DNA from: Eumeta japonica | Lineage: Eukaryota; Arthropoda; Insecta; Lepidoptera; Psychidae | Reading direction: 5' to 3' | Assembly (NCBI GenBank): GCA_005406025.1 | Contig: BGZK01000281.1 | Span: 248,001 to 312,000 of the forward strand | DNA: 64,000 nucleotides | The notes under the pieces: model-generated | Told to the model about the DNA's origin: nothing | Database searches by the model: none | Seen by the model: the letters and a program-made list of their open reading frames with translations, nothing else | Made by a program: the position numbers and the translations under genes | Shown: in pieces, positions 12,172 to 23,365 of the stretch | Layout: every line of letters starts with the position of its first letter | Position numbering within the stretch: position 1 is the first letter of the stretch

Positions 12172-14349
12172 ATGGAATCGAATGAGGACGATGACGCGCT
12201 GGCATTGCTAGGCTTTGCTTTAATTTTGAAGATAAAAGATACAAAAACAGTGAAAAGGAAGCGAAAAAAGTGGTGTAAGCATTGGTTATTGAAAAGGAAA
12301 ACATATAGTCATGTTAATTTATTGAATGAATTAAAATTTGAACCAGAAAATTTTAAAAACTGTCTCCGAATGGACGAGAAAACATACCTTAAATTAGTTG
12401 AAATGGTTACTCCTATGATAAAAAAAGAAGACACAGATATGAGAAATAATATTTCTGCGCACGAAAGATTATCAATTACATTGAGATTTCTCGCAACTGG
12501 CAGAAGTAATGAGGACCTAAAATTTTCAGCAATTATTTCGCCTCAGGCGCTTGGAAAAAATATTCCTGAAACATGTGAGGCCTTGTATAAAGTTCTTAGA
12601 AGAGATTATTTGAAGATAAGTAATTAAAACACTGTTATATTACAGATAATATTTGTTGAAAAAAAATACGATTTTAATTTTAATCATAAAAGTACAAAAC
12701 TGTCGCGTACAAATTATTCGTTATCAACATTGAAATTATTAAGGAATGTCGCTGCCGAATCTGGAATCGATAAAACTACCTCTGTTTCACCAGGCTGATT
12801 TCCCGGAATTGTAGGTGTTCGCATTTGTGTAGAGATTGCCTTAGGAACTGTTGAGTAGATGGCTGGTTTGAAATGATTGAGAAAGATACTCTGAATTTTG
12901 ACTGGTGGGAAATGGAAGGCAGGGTGGGCTAGGACTTCTGGAAGAAACAAAACTTACAGGGGTATATGCCCTATTGGAAGTAGGAGATGATTGATATACA
13001 TGTTGTCGATATTGCTGAACAGGAACATAGCTTCGCTGATTTTGTTTCAAAATATCTCTCATGTTAATATAGGCGAGTTCGGAAGTGAGGTGTCCTATTT
13101 CTGCTTCAAAAAGTAAATCATTAATAAGTTTTTCCGCGACTATTATTTGTTCTGCATCTAAAGCCCTCAATTTCATCGCCACATTTTTGCCAATAATATC
13201 GCACCTATCTTCTGTCACAATTGGGCGAGGACGCTTAAAGTGATCTCGTACCGATTCCAATACTTCATTTGCTATGCTTTCATCTTTTCTTTTTGTTTCA
13301 CAAGGTTTTGGTGGGCGAGATGAATTATTATTTGACGATGTCGATCGGGCCTCGTTGTTGTCGGTAGATACACTGTTGGATGAATATTTTTCATCGGCAT
13401 TTGAAGAATCTTCAGTGTTGTCTCTCTGAAAACAAATAATTTTGATACATGTTTGTGTCCCGCCGCTATAGATATTTAACATCAAAAATAGCTACTTATT
13501 GTATAAATGATAAATCTGTTATTTTTTTTACAGTTTCCTACAACTGAAGAAGAGTGGAAAGAAATAGCAAAGATGTATGAAGAACGATGGAACGTTCCTC
13601 ATTGTCTTGGTGCAATAGATGGAAAGCGCATAACGATTGTTCCACCGGCTAATAGTGGATCGTATTTTTATAATTATAAAGGGCAACATAGTGTGGTTCT
13701 TATGGCAATTGTTAATGCAAAATACCAATTTGTGTACATAGACATTGGCATGAATGGTAGAATATCCGATGGAGGGGTTCTACAAAACACAAAATTTTTT
13801 GAAAAATTAGAAAACAGTGATTCACATATTCCAAGCAGTGAATTGTTAACAGGAAGTAACCGAAATTTACCATACGTATTTGTGGCAGGTGACGCTTTCC
13901 CATTACGCCCCGATATGATAAAACCGTTTCGGCAGGCAGATTTAACATCGCGAGAAAGAAAAATCCTTAATTACAGATTATCTCGCGCGAGGCGCACTGT
14001 TGAAAACGCTTTCGGGATAATGGTATCACGATTTCGGATATTTTATACTCATATAAATTTAGAACCCGAAAATATCGGTAAAGTAGTGAAAGCATCTTGT
14101 GTATTACATAACTTTTTAATTGAACACTCAAAAAAGTCTTATGCACCTCAAAAATGTTTTTATCGAGAAAACTCTGAAAACGGGACTATAATTTCTGAAG
14201 GATACAATACACAAAACAGTACCATGGAAAACTTGGAAAGAAGAAACCCAGGAAATACTTTGAACAACGCGAAGATAGTCCGAAACAATTTTATGAATTA
14301 TTTCAATCAGGAGGGAAGGGTACCATGGCAAAATGATCATGTAAATTAA
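12172..14349 (+). CDS. Harbinger (HARBI1-like, DDE_Tnp_4) transposase, two exons, splice donor altered
   Basis: This is the nuclease that would cut and join the element's ends. Exon 1 (12172-12615, 148 codons) starts at ATG 12172 with an acidic MESNEDDD and ends DYLK; it contains a helical region typical of the HARBI1 N-terminus (KTYLKLVEMVTP...RLSITLRFLATG). Exon 2 (13534-14349) starts FPTTEEEW after a clean 'tttttttacag' acceptor. All three catalytic acidic residues are visible: D in GAIDGKR, D in VAGDAFPL and E in RRTVENAFGIM. Both sides of the join are in phase 0 and the joined protein follows the family order. The expected GTAAGT donor after the AAG at 12613-12615 reads ATAAGT, so normal splicing is probably lost and translation would stop at 12627. 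The only nearby GT, four bases on, would shift the frame. The intron holds exon 2 of the opposite-strand MADF gene. Confidence 0.88.
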
Positions 14350-14984
14350 AAAATTAGGCTGAACGAGCGGAGTAGTAGTTCTAAATACATAGTTATTAGT
14401 GATGTACCGGATCGTTAAAAATATATCCGCGGATACGGATACGGATCTTTATTTCCGATGATACGGATATCCGGAACATCACTAATAGTTATATTATAAG
14501 CTTTGGTGAAATTTAAAATGATTGTAATTACAAAATAATTATGTGTTGTATTCAACTTATTAAAAAATTATACTACGAACTATGAATTATTTTACTAACC
14601 TCACAACTGTTTTCGTCATCACTATCTAAGTTGGATGAAGATTCCCTTGGAGTGCATTGATCATGAACGAAATTGAACAAATCGTAGTACCACAGTTTAA
14701 TATGGTACACATCATCAGCAGATGCCCCAGACTTTAAAGATTGGTCATATTTCTTCTTTTCCTTTCTAACATTGCTTCTTAAATTATTGATCTTTTTCAC
14801 AACCACTTCTTTGTTCGCGTCTGGCTCAATTTCGCTCAATTTTTCTATGAGTAATTTATAAGCAGCTTCTTTTTTGTCTCGATTATGGTAATCTTTGTTT
14901 TTAATTTGCCAAAGACATGGATGACTTCTATAAATTTCGATACAATCTTCAAGGTTTTTTTTTAGTTGAATTTGGTGGCGCCAT
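12841..14984 (-). CDS. MADF/BESS-type DNA-binding protein of the Harbinger element, two exons, frameshifted near start
   Basis: Such partners of Harbinger transposases bind element ends or carry the nuclease to the nucleus; that role is family knowledge. Exon 1 runs from ATG 14984 to 14600 and contains a MADF domain: EIYRSHPCLWQIKN, DYHNRDKKEAAYKLL, KINNLRSNVRKEKKK and LWYYDLFNFV are all recognisable. The donor GAG|GTTAGT lies at 14600/14599. Exon 2 (13425-12841) follows a 'tttgttttcag' acceptor, joins in phase 0 (NSCE|RDNT) and carries a BESS-like helix (IIGKNVAMKLRALDAEQIIVAEKL truncated here in the middle of the helix) and a Ser/Pro-rich tail. The run of nine T at 14955-14963 puts the ATG out of frame with the MADF domain; eight would restore it, so this is a one-base insertion or an assembly error. 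The next in-frame TTG/ATG choices would lose the first MADF helix. Confidence 0.85.
14397..14484. mobile_element. Tiny hAT-type MITE nested in the Harbinger element
   Basis: An 88-bp palindromic insert with ends TAGTGATGTACCGGAT and ATCCGGAACATCACTA (one mismatch) and a core of GGATAC repeats. It is flanked on both sides by the identical 8 bases ATAGTTAT (14389-14396 and 14485-14492), an exact 8-bp target-site duplication, the hallmark of hAT transposition. It lies downstream of the transposase stop and inside the intron of the opposite-strand MADF gene, so it may have landed without harming either protein. Confidence 0.9.
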
Positions 14985-15211
14985 TTTCAATCGCTGTATT
15001 ACGTGGCATTCGTGGTAATACGATGCGAGTGACGAGACAACTGTCCGAAAGAAACACTAGAAAACAACTGACGCGACCTCGCGCAGGCGACCGGAGTACA
15101 CGCACATGCATAGGTACACCGTACGGTGTCACTCGAAAGAATTGATTTTCGATCTTGCGCCGGTCGCCTGCGCAGGCTCAAAAAACTGCACAGGTCTATT
15201 CCACACATTCC

Positions 15212-15274
15212 GGTCTACCTGCGCAGGCATACCTGCACAGTTCGACCTTTCCAGTGGACCGTAGCGTGTATGGC
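15212..15274 (-). repeat. Harbinger right terminal inverted repeat
   Basis: Reverse complement of the left end, reading GCCATACACGCTACGGTCC from 15274 inward. A further CCTGCGCAGG word lies just inside at about 15168-15177 and a related GCGCAGGCGACCGG word at about 15081, marking the subterminal repeat zone. Confidence 0.88.
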
Positions 15275-17690
15275 AGCCATAACGTTCATGTAAATTTTGA
15301 TAAAAAACAAAGCTAAATATTTGAAAAGTGCCATCTAGAGTATATTATTGCAACTATTGTAATCCAATATTTTTGAAACGAGGAGATAAATTTACTTACA
15401 ACAAAATTTCGTCGTACAGACTTTACTTTTGTTAAATGTAACTTAATGTCTTAAATTATATTTTTATTAATTATAGCTTAAAGACCCGAATTAGACAGCC
15501 ATTTTCAGTAGAAGACTACTTGTTAAAATTCTAAAGCTAATGAAAAAAGCTCAAATTAATGGATTTTTTTCCATGTCATTGTGTATTTTCAAGTTGTTTC
15601 ACCCATCAATCATTATTCACGGGAAAGTTTAGAACACTAATCTGATGTTTTTTTCGTTTTTACTGCACTAAATTTTTTTTTAAAGATGAAAATAAATTTG
15701 CTTTAATTTATCTGTACAATTGTATGCAAGTTTTCCCATTGTCATGTCTTAACAAGGATGGAGCAATGAAAATAGTTGCCGACAAGAGCTGACACTAATT
15801 TGTATATAGTAAATCACTCTCAAACGCTTCGCATATGAGTCGTACAATGATGTATATAAAACAATCAATCTACTAACCAAAAAAGTTATACCTACAGAAT
15901 ATATACGATAGTTTAAAGCATTGTTTTTGTCTGTTAAGTGAAAGGGGAAAAAAAATTATGAACAAAAGGCTAATTGAGCGACATCGACTCGCTTGTCAAG
16001 TCGGTTTTGGTTTAAGTTGGCGACTCCGCTCGCAAAAACTCCGTTAAACTTTTAATCGTTGCACTCTCGTTCGAATGACATGCAATAAGCGGGTGCATTG
16101 ACAATAATATTTTTTTTTGCTAGTTTCTACACACTTAAATAGTCGAATGATTGTTTTCTTTTCTATTTCCACATAATAGTTTTGAACATTTCATAATTTC
16201 GTTTCGGTATTTCGTAGTAAGTATTGCTGAAATCGAAAACAGGAGCCGCTGCTGATTTGGTTCGAAAAAAATTATCGTTGAAACCAGAGCGAAATTTATA
16301 AGTACATTTTAATATTTGAAAATTTCCGAATATTATTTACTAATTTTAATAAATTAAATGAATATTGCAAATACGATTGTCAGTCCATATGATGAAAGGC
16401 AGATGAATAATACAATGAAAGGTACAAAGTAAAAGAGGAAAGAACGGACAATGAAAGAACAAGCAGACAACGAGCGAGATAAGGACTCTGCGACACAGAT
16501 GATTCATGGCTTTTTTTTTTGGAATCGATTATGGATCAGTTTTCAAAACAAATCTCAGGTTCTTCATTGATTCGTAAATTTCACAACGCTAGTTTCCTTT
16601 CAAATAAAAGTATTAACTATTGATGGGTTGAATGCATAACAACAATATAGGCATGGTTAAAAAAAACATAGAATTAGAAAGATAATATATTGCCAAGTGC
16701 TACGTAATGTTATACATTGGTCTGTACTTATCTATGTTTGAACTCAAGTGGATGAACCCAATGACCCATAAGACATGTTCTTTCTACATTTTCCTCCATT
16801 TCCATCCTCCACGTCGGGTAGCGATACTGAAGAGAACTTATTCCAGAAATTGGTGCATCAAATCACTAATTTGTAAAACGCACAATTAGTGTTTCTTCCT
16901 ATCATGTACATTTGGTAACAGTTAAGAAGAAAAGAGTTCAGCCGTAAGTAACGAGAAAAGACAAAACAAGCTTAGCCTAAAGTTTTTTAATGATTAAGTT
17001 CATAGCGTTGGCTTTTTGTTATGTAGTGCGTTAGCACCTTGAATCATATTCAGTTTTTACATTTAATAGATAGAAATGAAATCCGTACCAATTCGTATTA
17101 CTTTAAAATTGCGCCATATATGAGCGGGCATAGAAAAATGTGGTTTATGCGTAACACGCAAATTTTTGAAACGTGGTCAATTGTCAATTAAGTTTAAAAC
17201 TATTCTATTCGAACTATCCAATTAAAATCACTCAATAGCGTATAAAAGAATAAAACGTTGATAGCTTAGTAGTCAATGGCGTCGTCTTGGACTTAGAAAC
17301 TATTGAGTTCTATTCTAGCCATGGGAGAATCGATCAGTGAATTTTGGCTTAAATGAAAGTAACACCATTCGCTCCTTGTTTTGGAGAACACACGACGTTG
17401 TCTCTACATTTCGTTGAGAACAATCGTTAGTAGCCTCTACCTCGTACTGGTATAGCGTGGCGGTCTTTTAAGATCCAAGCCCTTCGATCTGTAATAAAAA
17501 GACTGTGGAAGGGTACGTTTGGCAGTAGGATAATTAAAATCTAAAATAAGAATGAAATCATTCTACGGATCGCTGATCACACGCTATAGGCTCGCACTTG
17601 ACCGATACGCTGTTTCTCACTTGAAATACTAATATGCCGGGACTCGCAATCGAGTCAAGACCCCTACATTTTGCCGTATCTAGGTAAAAA
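15275..17690. other. AT-rich stretch, no gene seen
   Basis: Short ORFs only. No repeat family I recognise; no splice-bounded open frame. Confidence 0.4.
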
Positions 17691-17699
17691 CGTTGCCAG

Positions 17700-17960
17700 T
17701 GACTAAACACCAGAACGGCCCTGGACTCGATTGACAGAAATGGCGGGAGCGTGCGTCGAATAGAAGAGCCGGCGAGGTCGTGCCGCGCGTGTCACGAACG
17801 TACACGCATACACACATGTATGTACCTATGTCGCAAATAATGGATGTTTATATTTATTTTTACGGTCGTTGAATTATTGTAGACGGCCTTCTCGCGGCGG
17901 CGCCGGCGCAGGCGGTGAATCTGTAGTTTTTCTATTAGCTTCGGTGTTTTTAAATGCAAT
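17700..17960. promoter_or_regulatory. Small CpG-rich patch
   Basis: Two short G+C-rich runs (around 17750-17800 and 17885-17925, the latter 'ctcgcggcggcgccggcgca') break an AT-rich region. No supported ORF crosses them. They could mark a promoter or a non-coding first exon, but nothing else supports that. Confidence 0.25.
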
Positions 17961-18439
17961 ATTTACATCGTCCCACGTGGGTGTCGTTTATTCGCCTCGG
18001 GTCGTTCAATTGAATAAATGTGCGTTTTTTACAACAATCAATTAGTTAGTTTTGCGATGTTTGGTCGTTCCTTCGTTGGTTTGTTTACGTTCTTGACTAG
18101 TTCCCAAATAATGTTATCAATGCATAATAATACCCAGTTTCCTTTTAAACTAGTTTTCACCTGGTGAAAATAGAACGAAATTCTTCATTTTTTATAACAG
18201 GAAAATTGTCGTTTATCATAATTTCGATTCCTATCTTCTTCTAGATTTACGTTTCGATTCAGTTGTTTGTTCCGTTTTTGATCGCGTTTTTAGGTGTTTA
18301 GGTCCCTAGCCCTGGAATCGTTTTCTCGCCCAGTGTCTCTTAAATCGTACATAGTATCAAATATATGCACTACAGTTTCTCCCTCTTAGAATTTTACTTG
18401 TTCACTCAAGTAGACAGAAAAATTACTGTAGTGTTTGTG

Positions 18440-18520
18440 AAGTACCATTACCGTTCCCACCCGTTGTCACTCCGGCGCTGATTCCGGCGTCGCTCTTGTT
18501 TTCGATTTTGGAACTTAACT
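18440..18520. repeat. Short degenerate 'CCGGCG/GATTCCGG' repeat, locus 3
   Basis: Same vocabulary as the loci at 1065 and 32560 (GATTCCGG, GTTTTCGATTTTGG). Too short to place more exactly. Confidence 0.35.
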
Positions 18521-18772
18521 ATCGACAACTGCTTAACCTCCTTATTAGAGTGGTGAACTGTGTTTCGTAATGTAATGCGAATATTTTAGCGCTGTGGCCG
18601 TCTGAATTTGAGTTTCACTAATCTTTTCCGTATTACTACTGAAGTAGACAAATAAAATTTCAAAGTTCTTAAAATTCTTTATAGAATATAATAGACACTC
18701 AAGCCTTATGTTCCTCAGATGATCATGAATAAACATATCCATAAAAAATCGATCAAAATCGGTATTATCTTA

Positions 18773-18775
<3 letters not shown>

Positions 18776-18809
<34 letters not shown>
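18776..18809. repeat. (TA)17 microsatellite
   Basis: Uninterrupted alternating T and A for 34 bases. Confidence 0.97.
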
Positions 18810-18812
<3 letters not shown>

Positions 18813-19454
18813 AATAATCTCCTCATGTATAAGTATTTCTTGCAGTGGTTTAGTCCATGTAGAAAAAATATAGTACAAGAATCGTTCCCGTTGAGAATTA
18901 AGAATCACAATTTTTAAAAAATTAGACCAAAATATCAAAATTTACAGATACATTAGCGAAGTCGAAAAAAACTACCATATCCTTTGCAATATTAAAAAAT
19001 AAATCTCTCAAAAATCCAATACGAATAAGATGAATATCACAAGACATAAACAAGGAAGCTAGATTTGATAATAAAATATATAAAACCTATATTTATTTAT
19101 ATTTGCTAATAAACAAATGATAATTTAAAATATATAGCATTCGGGCATAATATAGCTTCCTATATATAAAATAACTTTTAGAATTGGTTTAGTAATTTCT
19201 GAACTTACTTCATATAAATAAATTAGTAAAATTCCAAAGTTTTCCTTCTAGCATATTAGTACCGATTTTTGTGACGTTTTTTTTAAGTGAAAAGTTTACA
19301 AGAACTAGACCAAGCACGAATTGGGTTCGTGCAGATAATTATTCTTGTCGAAATGATAGATATTAATTTTCAAACATCAAACATAATTACGAGGAACTTA
19401 AATTTACGCTCCATTTTTCGGTGGAATAACTTTACAAATATCAATATTAATAGC

Positions 19455-19684
19455 GGTGTGCTTCAAACTCTCCTTTGAATTAATTAACTGTTAAAGTCAA
19501 AAATTAACACGTCAAAATATATTGTTTTAACCTTACAATTGGGGGTTGACTAAGTTAGTCTTAAAGATGTTGACATTTGTGACATTAAATTAATATCTTA
19601 TCTAGATTACCGATATTTTGACATGTTTTGTTTTTAACAGTTAGCAGTTAACCATTGCAAATGACAGTTTGAATCACGTCGCTG
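19455..19684 (+). mobile_element. Palindromic MITE, copy 1
   Basis: A roughly 220-bp unit with long inverted ends (GTGTGCTTCAAACTCTC at the left, its near complement ending TTTGAATCAC at the right) and a shared centre 'ttgactaagttagtctta'. A second copy lies in opposite orientation at 20342-20553. No coding capacity. The class of the parent transposon cannot be told because no exact target duplication is visible. Confidence 0.7.
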
Positions 19685-20341
19685 TGTGTGTATTTAACTG
19701 CGAAAAAGTTTTGTTGTATTACATTCGTCCTAAGATACTAAAATTGAACTCCTCTCCATCGTTTGCGGTTTTAAGCGCTTTGAATTTTATTTATAAAAAC
19801 GTATTTCGTAGTTTTTCTTTAATATAACCTTTTTCTTTTCAGTGTTAATACCAGACAGATAGAGAGAATATCTAACGCAATTAAATTAGTTTCGCAGATC
19901 ATACAGGGTATTGTTACTTGTATTTTTATAGCTAAAATATCCATTGCATTTTTGTCGTTTGAGTATATAGGTACAAAACTCCGACCAGTACTGGTCATCT
20001 TAAAAGACTTAAGGTCTTAAGGTTCTCAATTTGGAAAAAAAAGGTTTTGGAAGGGTAAATATCTCAATAGGGAGTGAATAAAATTTGAAAAAAAAAATGT
20101 GTAGATAGCAGCGTAAAAGTTATATCAACGTTGTGCTTTGCTTTCATTTTTATGCTTATATTTCACATATTTTAAGTTTTCTTCCGTAAGTAGTTTTATT
20201 TAAAATGTATTTTTTATAGTATTTTAGTTATTTGATTAATTAACTTAATTAAATCTAATTAATAATTAACAATTTTGGCTTTTAGTTCAATCAAAGAAGA
20301 AAAATCGATCGAAATGACTGAAAATAATTTAAATGTAACCA

Positions 20342-20553
20342 GCTGTTGCTTCAAATTCTCATTTGCAATAGTTAATTGTTAACTGTTAAAGTTAAAAACT
20401 AAACATGTCAAAACATCGGTAATCTGAGAGATCTTTAAGACTAACTTAGTCAACTGCCAATTGTGAAGTCAAAACAACATATTTTGGCGTGTTTAGCTTT
20501 TAACTGTTACATCTAACAACTAATTATTTCAAATGAGAGTTGAAGCACACCAG
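20342..20553 (-). mobile_element. Palindromic MITE, copy 2 (inverted relative to copy 1)
   Basis: Reverse complement of the copy at 19455-19684: it contains 'taagactaacttagtcaa' in the middle and ends GAGAGTTGAAGCACACCAG, pairing with TTGCTTCAAATTCTCATTTG at its left end. The copies have diverged at many positions, so neither insertion is recent. Confidence 0.7.
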
Positions 20554-20559
20554 TTTTAA

Positions 20560-21770
20560 GTTTGAGCTAAGTTTTTTGACAAAATATACGTAATACGTAT
20601 TAATTATCTAGTTTCTTGAACAACGATATCCGCTCTAATATACCTAATACTCCTGGTATATAAAAAAAACGTGAGTCGAACTCATGTGGAGAGGGTTCCT
20701 TAAGATGAATTTATTTATTATACTGTTTTTTTACAACTGTCCGAAATTTATTTGTAATAACAAACAATTGTAAAAGTAACTTTGTAAGCACAATATTGAA
20801 ATTTTACCATGTTCTCTTAAGATTACTTAATAATACATTTTTCTATAATTTAATAAACACATAATAGTGTTTTATATATTTTTTTCTATTTTAAGCTAAG
20901 TAGTTTCAAAGATAAGTGATAATAGTCAATTTTCATCTATTTTCTCTAACAAAATTGTTTAAATAAAAATTATGGAATAATCAAATATAATTTCAGACCC
21001 CCAATAGTGACTTCATATTAATATTCATTTATTTACGTTAGGTACTCTTCTCTGTTTTGGTCACATATACTAGTCACATGTACAGGCATACCAACTTTCC
21101 GACATAATCAGTGTGTTGGATTTGGAGTAAATTGGCTGTGACAGACGAACAGATAGACAAAGAAGTCTATTTGTCTGGAAAAGAAGTATAAGATTTCTTT
21201 TCGAGGTACGCACCGTTAAAAACTAATAGTTTTTATTTGTTCGCCTTGCATACATTCCGATACCACGCGTCCGTTAGCGATGAAGCTGCGGTGAGTTATC
21301 GTGCATGCACCGGTGAGGATTTCTCTTAAAAAATAAATTTATCGAGAATATCAATGAGGTACGATTCGTGTCAAATATTCAAAAACTTCGAGGCATTTGA
21401 ACGTATGTCGGGCGTAGCTAGTTTTATATAAATACAAAACCTGTATTATTAACTGTAGTTTGTCGCAAGCGAATATATGAATATTTTGAGGAAACATTTA
21501 TTAGCATGAATGAAGGTCAAATATTTTTTCAATATAGCGGGATATAGAATTCTTATTCTACAATATTCCTGTTTTTAATAGTTTTTCGCACGGCGTATGT
21601 AACAAAATATACCGTGTTATGATAGTCGTACGTATAACAAACGGCAACAGGAAAATTATGTAAATCTTAAGATAGAAATACTAATCACATAAATTATTAC
21701 GTTTTCGATATCATTGAAAACGAATATCATTTTTGTTTCACGTAACTAGCAACACCCTTTTTAATATAAT
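20560..21770. other. AT-rich stretch, no gene seen
   Basis: Homopolymer-rich sequence without supported genes. A word block near 21110-21190 with 'gacagacgaacagatagac' resembles the decayed end of a retroposon but is too short to call. Confidence 0.35.
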
Positions 21771-21774
21771 CACT

Positions 21775-22340
21775 AGGCCAGATCAGACACAGACAGAACG
21801 ACGGTTCTCGAGGTATTCTAAAAGCCGAGCCGCATGGTTGCTATGTCTGTCCGTTCGCAATTTATCTCACGGGACGACGGCCGACCGCACGTCCGTCGCC
21901 CACGACCACGGCGCCTCGGGGCGCGGCGGGCGTAGTGTACCTCTCGCGCAGGGAAAGTGACAGTGGAAACGTAGCCGCTAGCGGATTACGGCCTCTAGCG
22001 GAGTTCTTTCACTGCGCCGACGCATCGCAGCCACGGTCCAGAAGTCAGAGACGAGCTTCCCGCTCGTTCGACGTATTATGTACCTTATATCGTCCACGTA
22101 AAGTTCCAAACGGGACCGCACGGATATTTAAATGAACGTAGACGCGAAAAATCGTAAAACATCTAAACGTACCCTCGATCCATTCTCTCGCTCGTCGCGC
22201 TGCGGGGCGGTGACCGTCGTGTCGTTCTGGCGGCCGGCAGAATAAAATTGAAATTGATGAATTGCAATGAAAGTCATACGGCGTGCGCGTGCGCCGCCCG
22301 ACGGACAATGAACGGGTACAGAATTTTAAACGATCTGTGC
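21775..22340. promoter_or_regulatory. CpG-rich region, possible promoter or non-coding first exon
   Basis: G+C and CpG content rise abruptly here (for example 'gacgacggccgaccgcacgtccgtcgcccacg' region around 21875-21930, and 22195-22320). Several overlapping short ORFs exist on both strands but none has protein-like composition or splice support. The contrast with the flanks is like that of the patch at 5195-5770. A promoter is an inference only. Confidence 0.3.
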
Positions 22341-23365
22341 GGTCACGCCGAGAACGTGGCTACAAAAAACGTCGTTCGTCTTTAGATATACCTTGTGATT
22401 GAATAATACTGTTGTATAATTGGAACGTGACCTCATTGATCGAGCGTGCAACGGAATGGTCTTTCCAATAGACTGCCTTCCTTTTGTTCCTAAAAAAACG
22501 ATTTACCCTATTCATAGTAATCGCATCCATAATTCTTGTTCGATTCTTTCTTCTGCGCAACGATATATCTGCAGGACAACACACGAAACTCTGCCGCTGC
22601 GAAGATAGTGGCGAAAGCGTCGCAATGGCGTAAAATAGAAACGAGGGGGAGAAAAAGGAAGGGTCGGGGAGCGTTGAACTTGTGCTTTGCATCATTTGTA
22701 GGCAACTCAGAGCGGCAGAGTTTCGTGCGTGGCATTGTACATACGGCTGTTATGCGTTATTAAACATTTGATTTTTCGTACCTACACGATATGAAGATGC
22801 AGTAGCCTAAACAACGAAAAGTAAAAGGTAGCTCTACTCTTTTCCTTGTGAAAAGTATCTGGAATAGAAAAAAAATACAAAAGTAAATAATGTTCTTGTT
22901 AGATAATTGACACAGAATTGTTCTATTGTACACACTTAAAACCACAAATTTAATACACAATAGCACTTCGACAATCTTGACGCCTTGTGATCCGGCGATT
23001 ATAGTAAGCCAGGCAAGCGCAAAGCTTTATCGATTGTTTCATAACATCGCATGAACTTCTACAACGGTTAAGATCGCCACGAACATTTATAAATAAATAT
23101 ATACATGCATATAAAACTAAAACGATTTTACCTTGTCCTGTATCTGGTATTTTCAGATATTTGTTCATACATCTTTGTAGAATCATACATTATTACAATA
23201 AACTCGGAATGCTTGCATTCGTTTTTAAAAGGAACTATATATATAGGTATTATATATCAATTTTATATAATTTTATAAATAGTTGCTTGTGCTTTCAATC
23301 CATAATTGACACATTGATTATTGCTTTTGTGTCTCCGAAAAAATTCAATAAAAATATCTTATATA
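22341..23365. other. Unassigned sequence
   Basis: From 22360 to 22760 frames on both strands are open for 60-110 codons but overlap one another and look like chance. From 22760 to 23365 the sequence is AT-rich with no gene. Confidence 0.3.

Larger units (their letters stand above)
12047..15274 (+). mobile_element. PIF/Harbinger DNA transposon, nearly complete
   Basis: The 3.2-kb element is bounded by imperfect inverted repeats of about 60 bp starting GCCATACACGCTACGGTC at both ends (left from 12047, right read in reverse from 15274), which share the block CTGTGCAGGTATGCCTGCGC. Inside are the two genes expected of this superfamily: a DDE_Tnp_4 (HARBI1-like) nuclease and a small DNA-binding partner, here of MADF/BESS type. 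The word CCTGCGCAGG or close relatives recurs several times near both ends. I could not find a clean 3-bp target duplication; if the ends are taken as CCATACAC, the flanks are AAG and CAG, which could be a mutated CAG duplication. The copy contains a nested hAT-type MITE (14397-14484). Confidence 0.92.

Noticed and set aside
22360..22763. Overlapping ORFs of 60-110 codons on both strands
   Set aside because: They contradict one another, show no motif, and have no splice borders.
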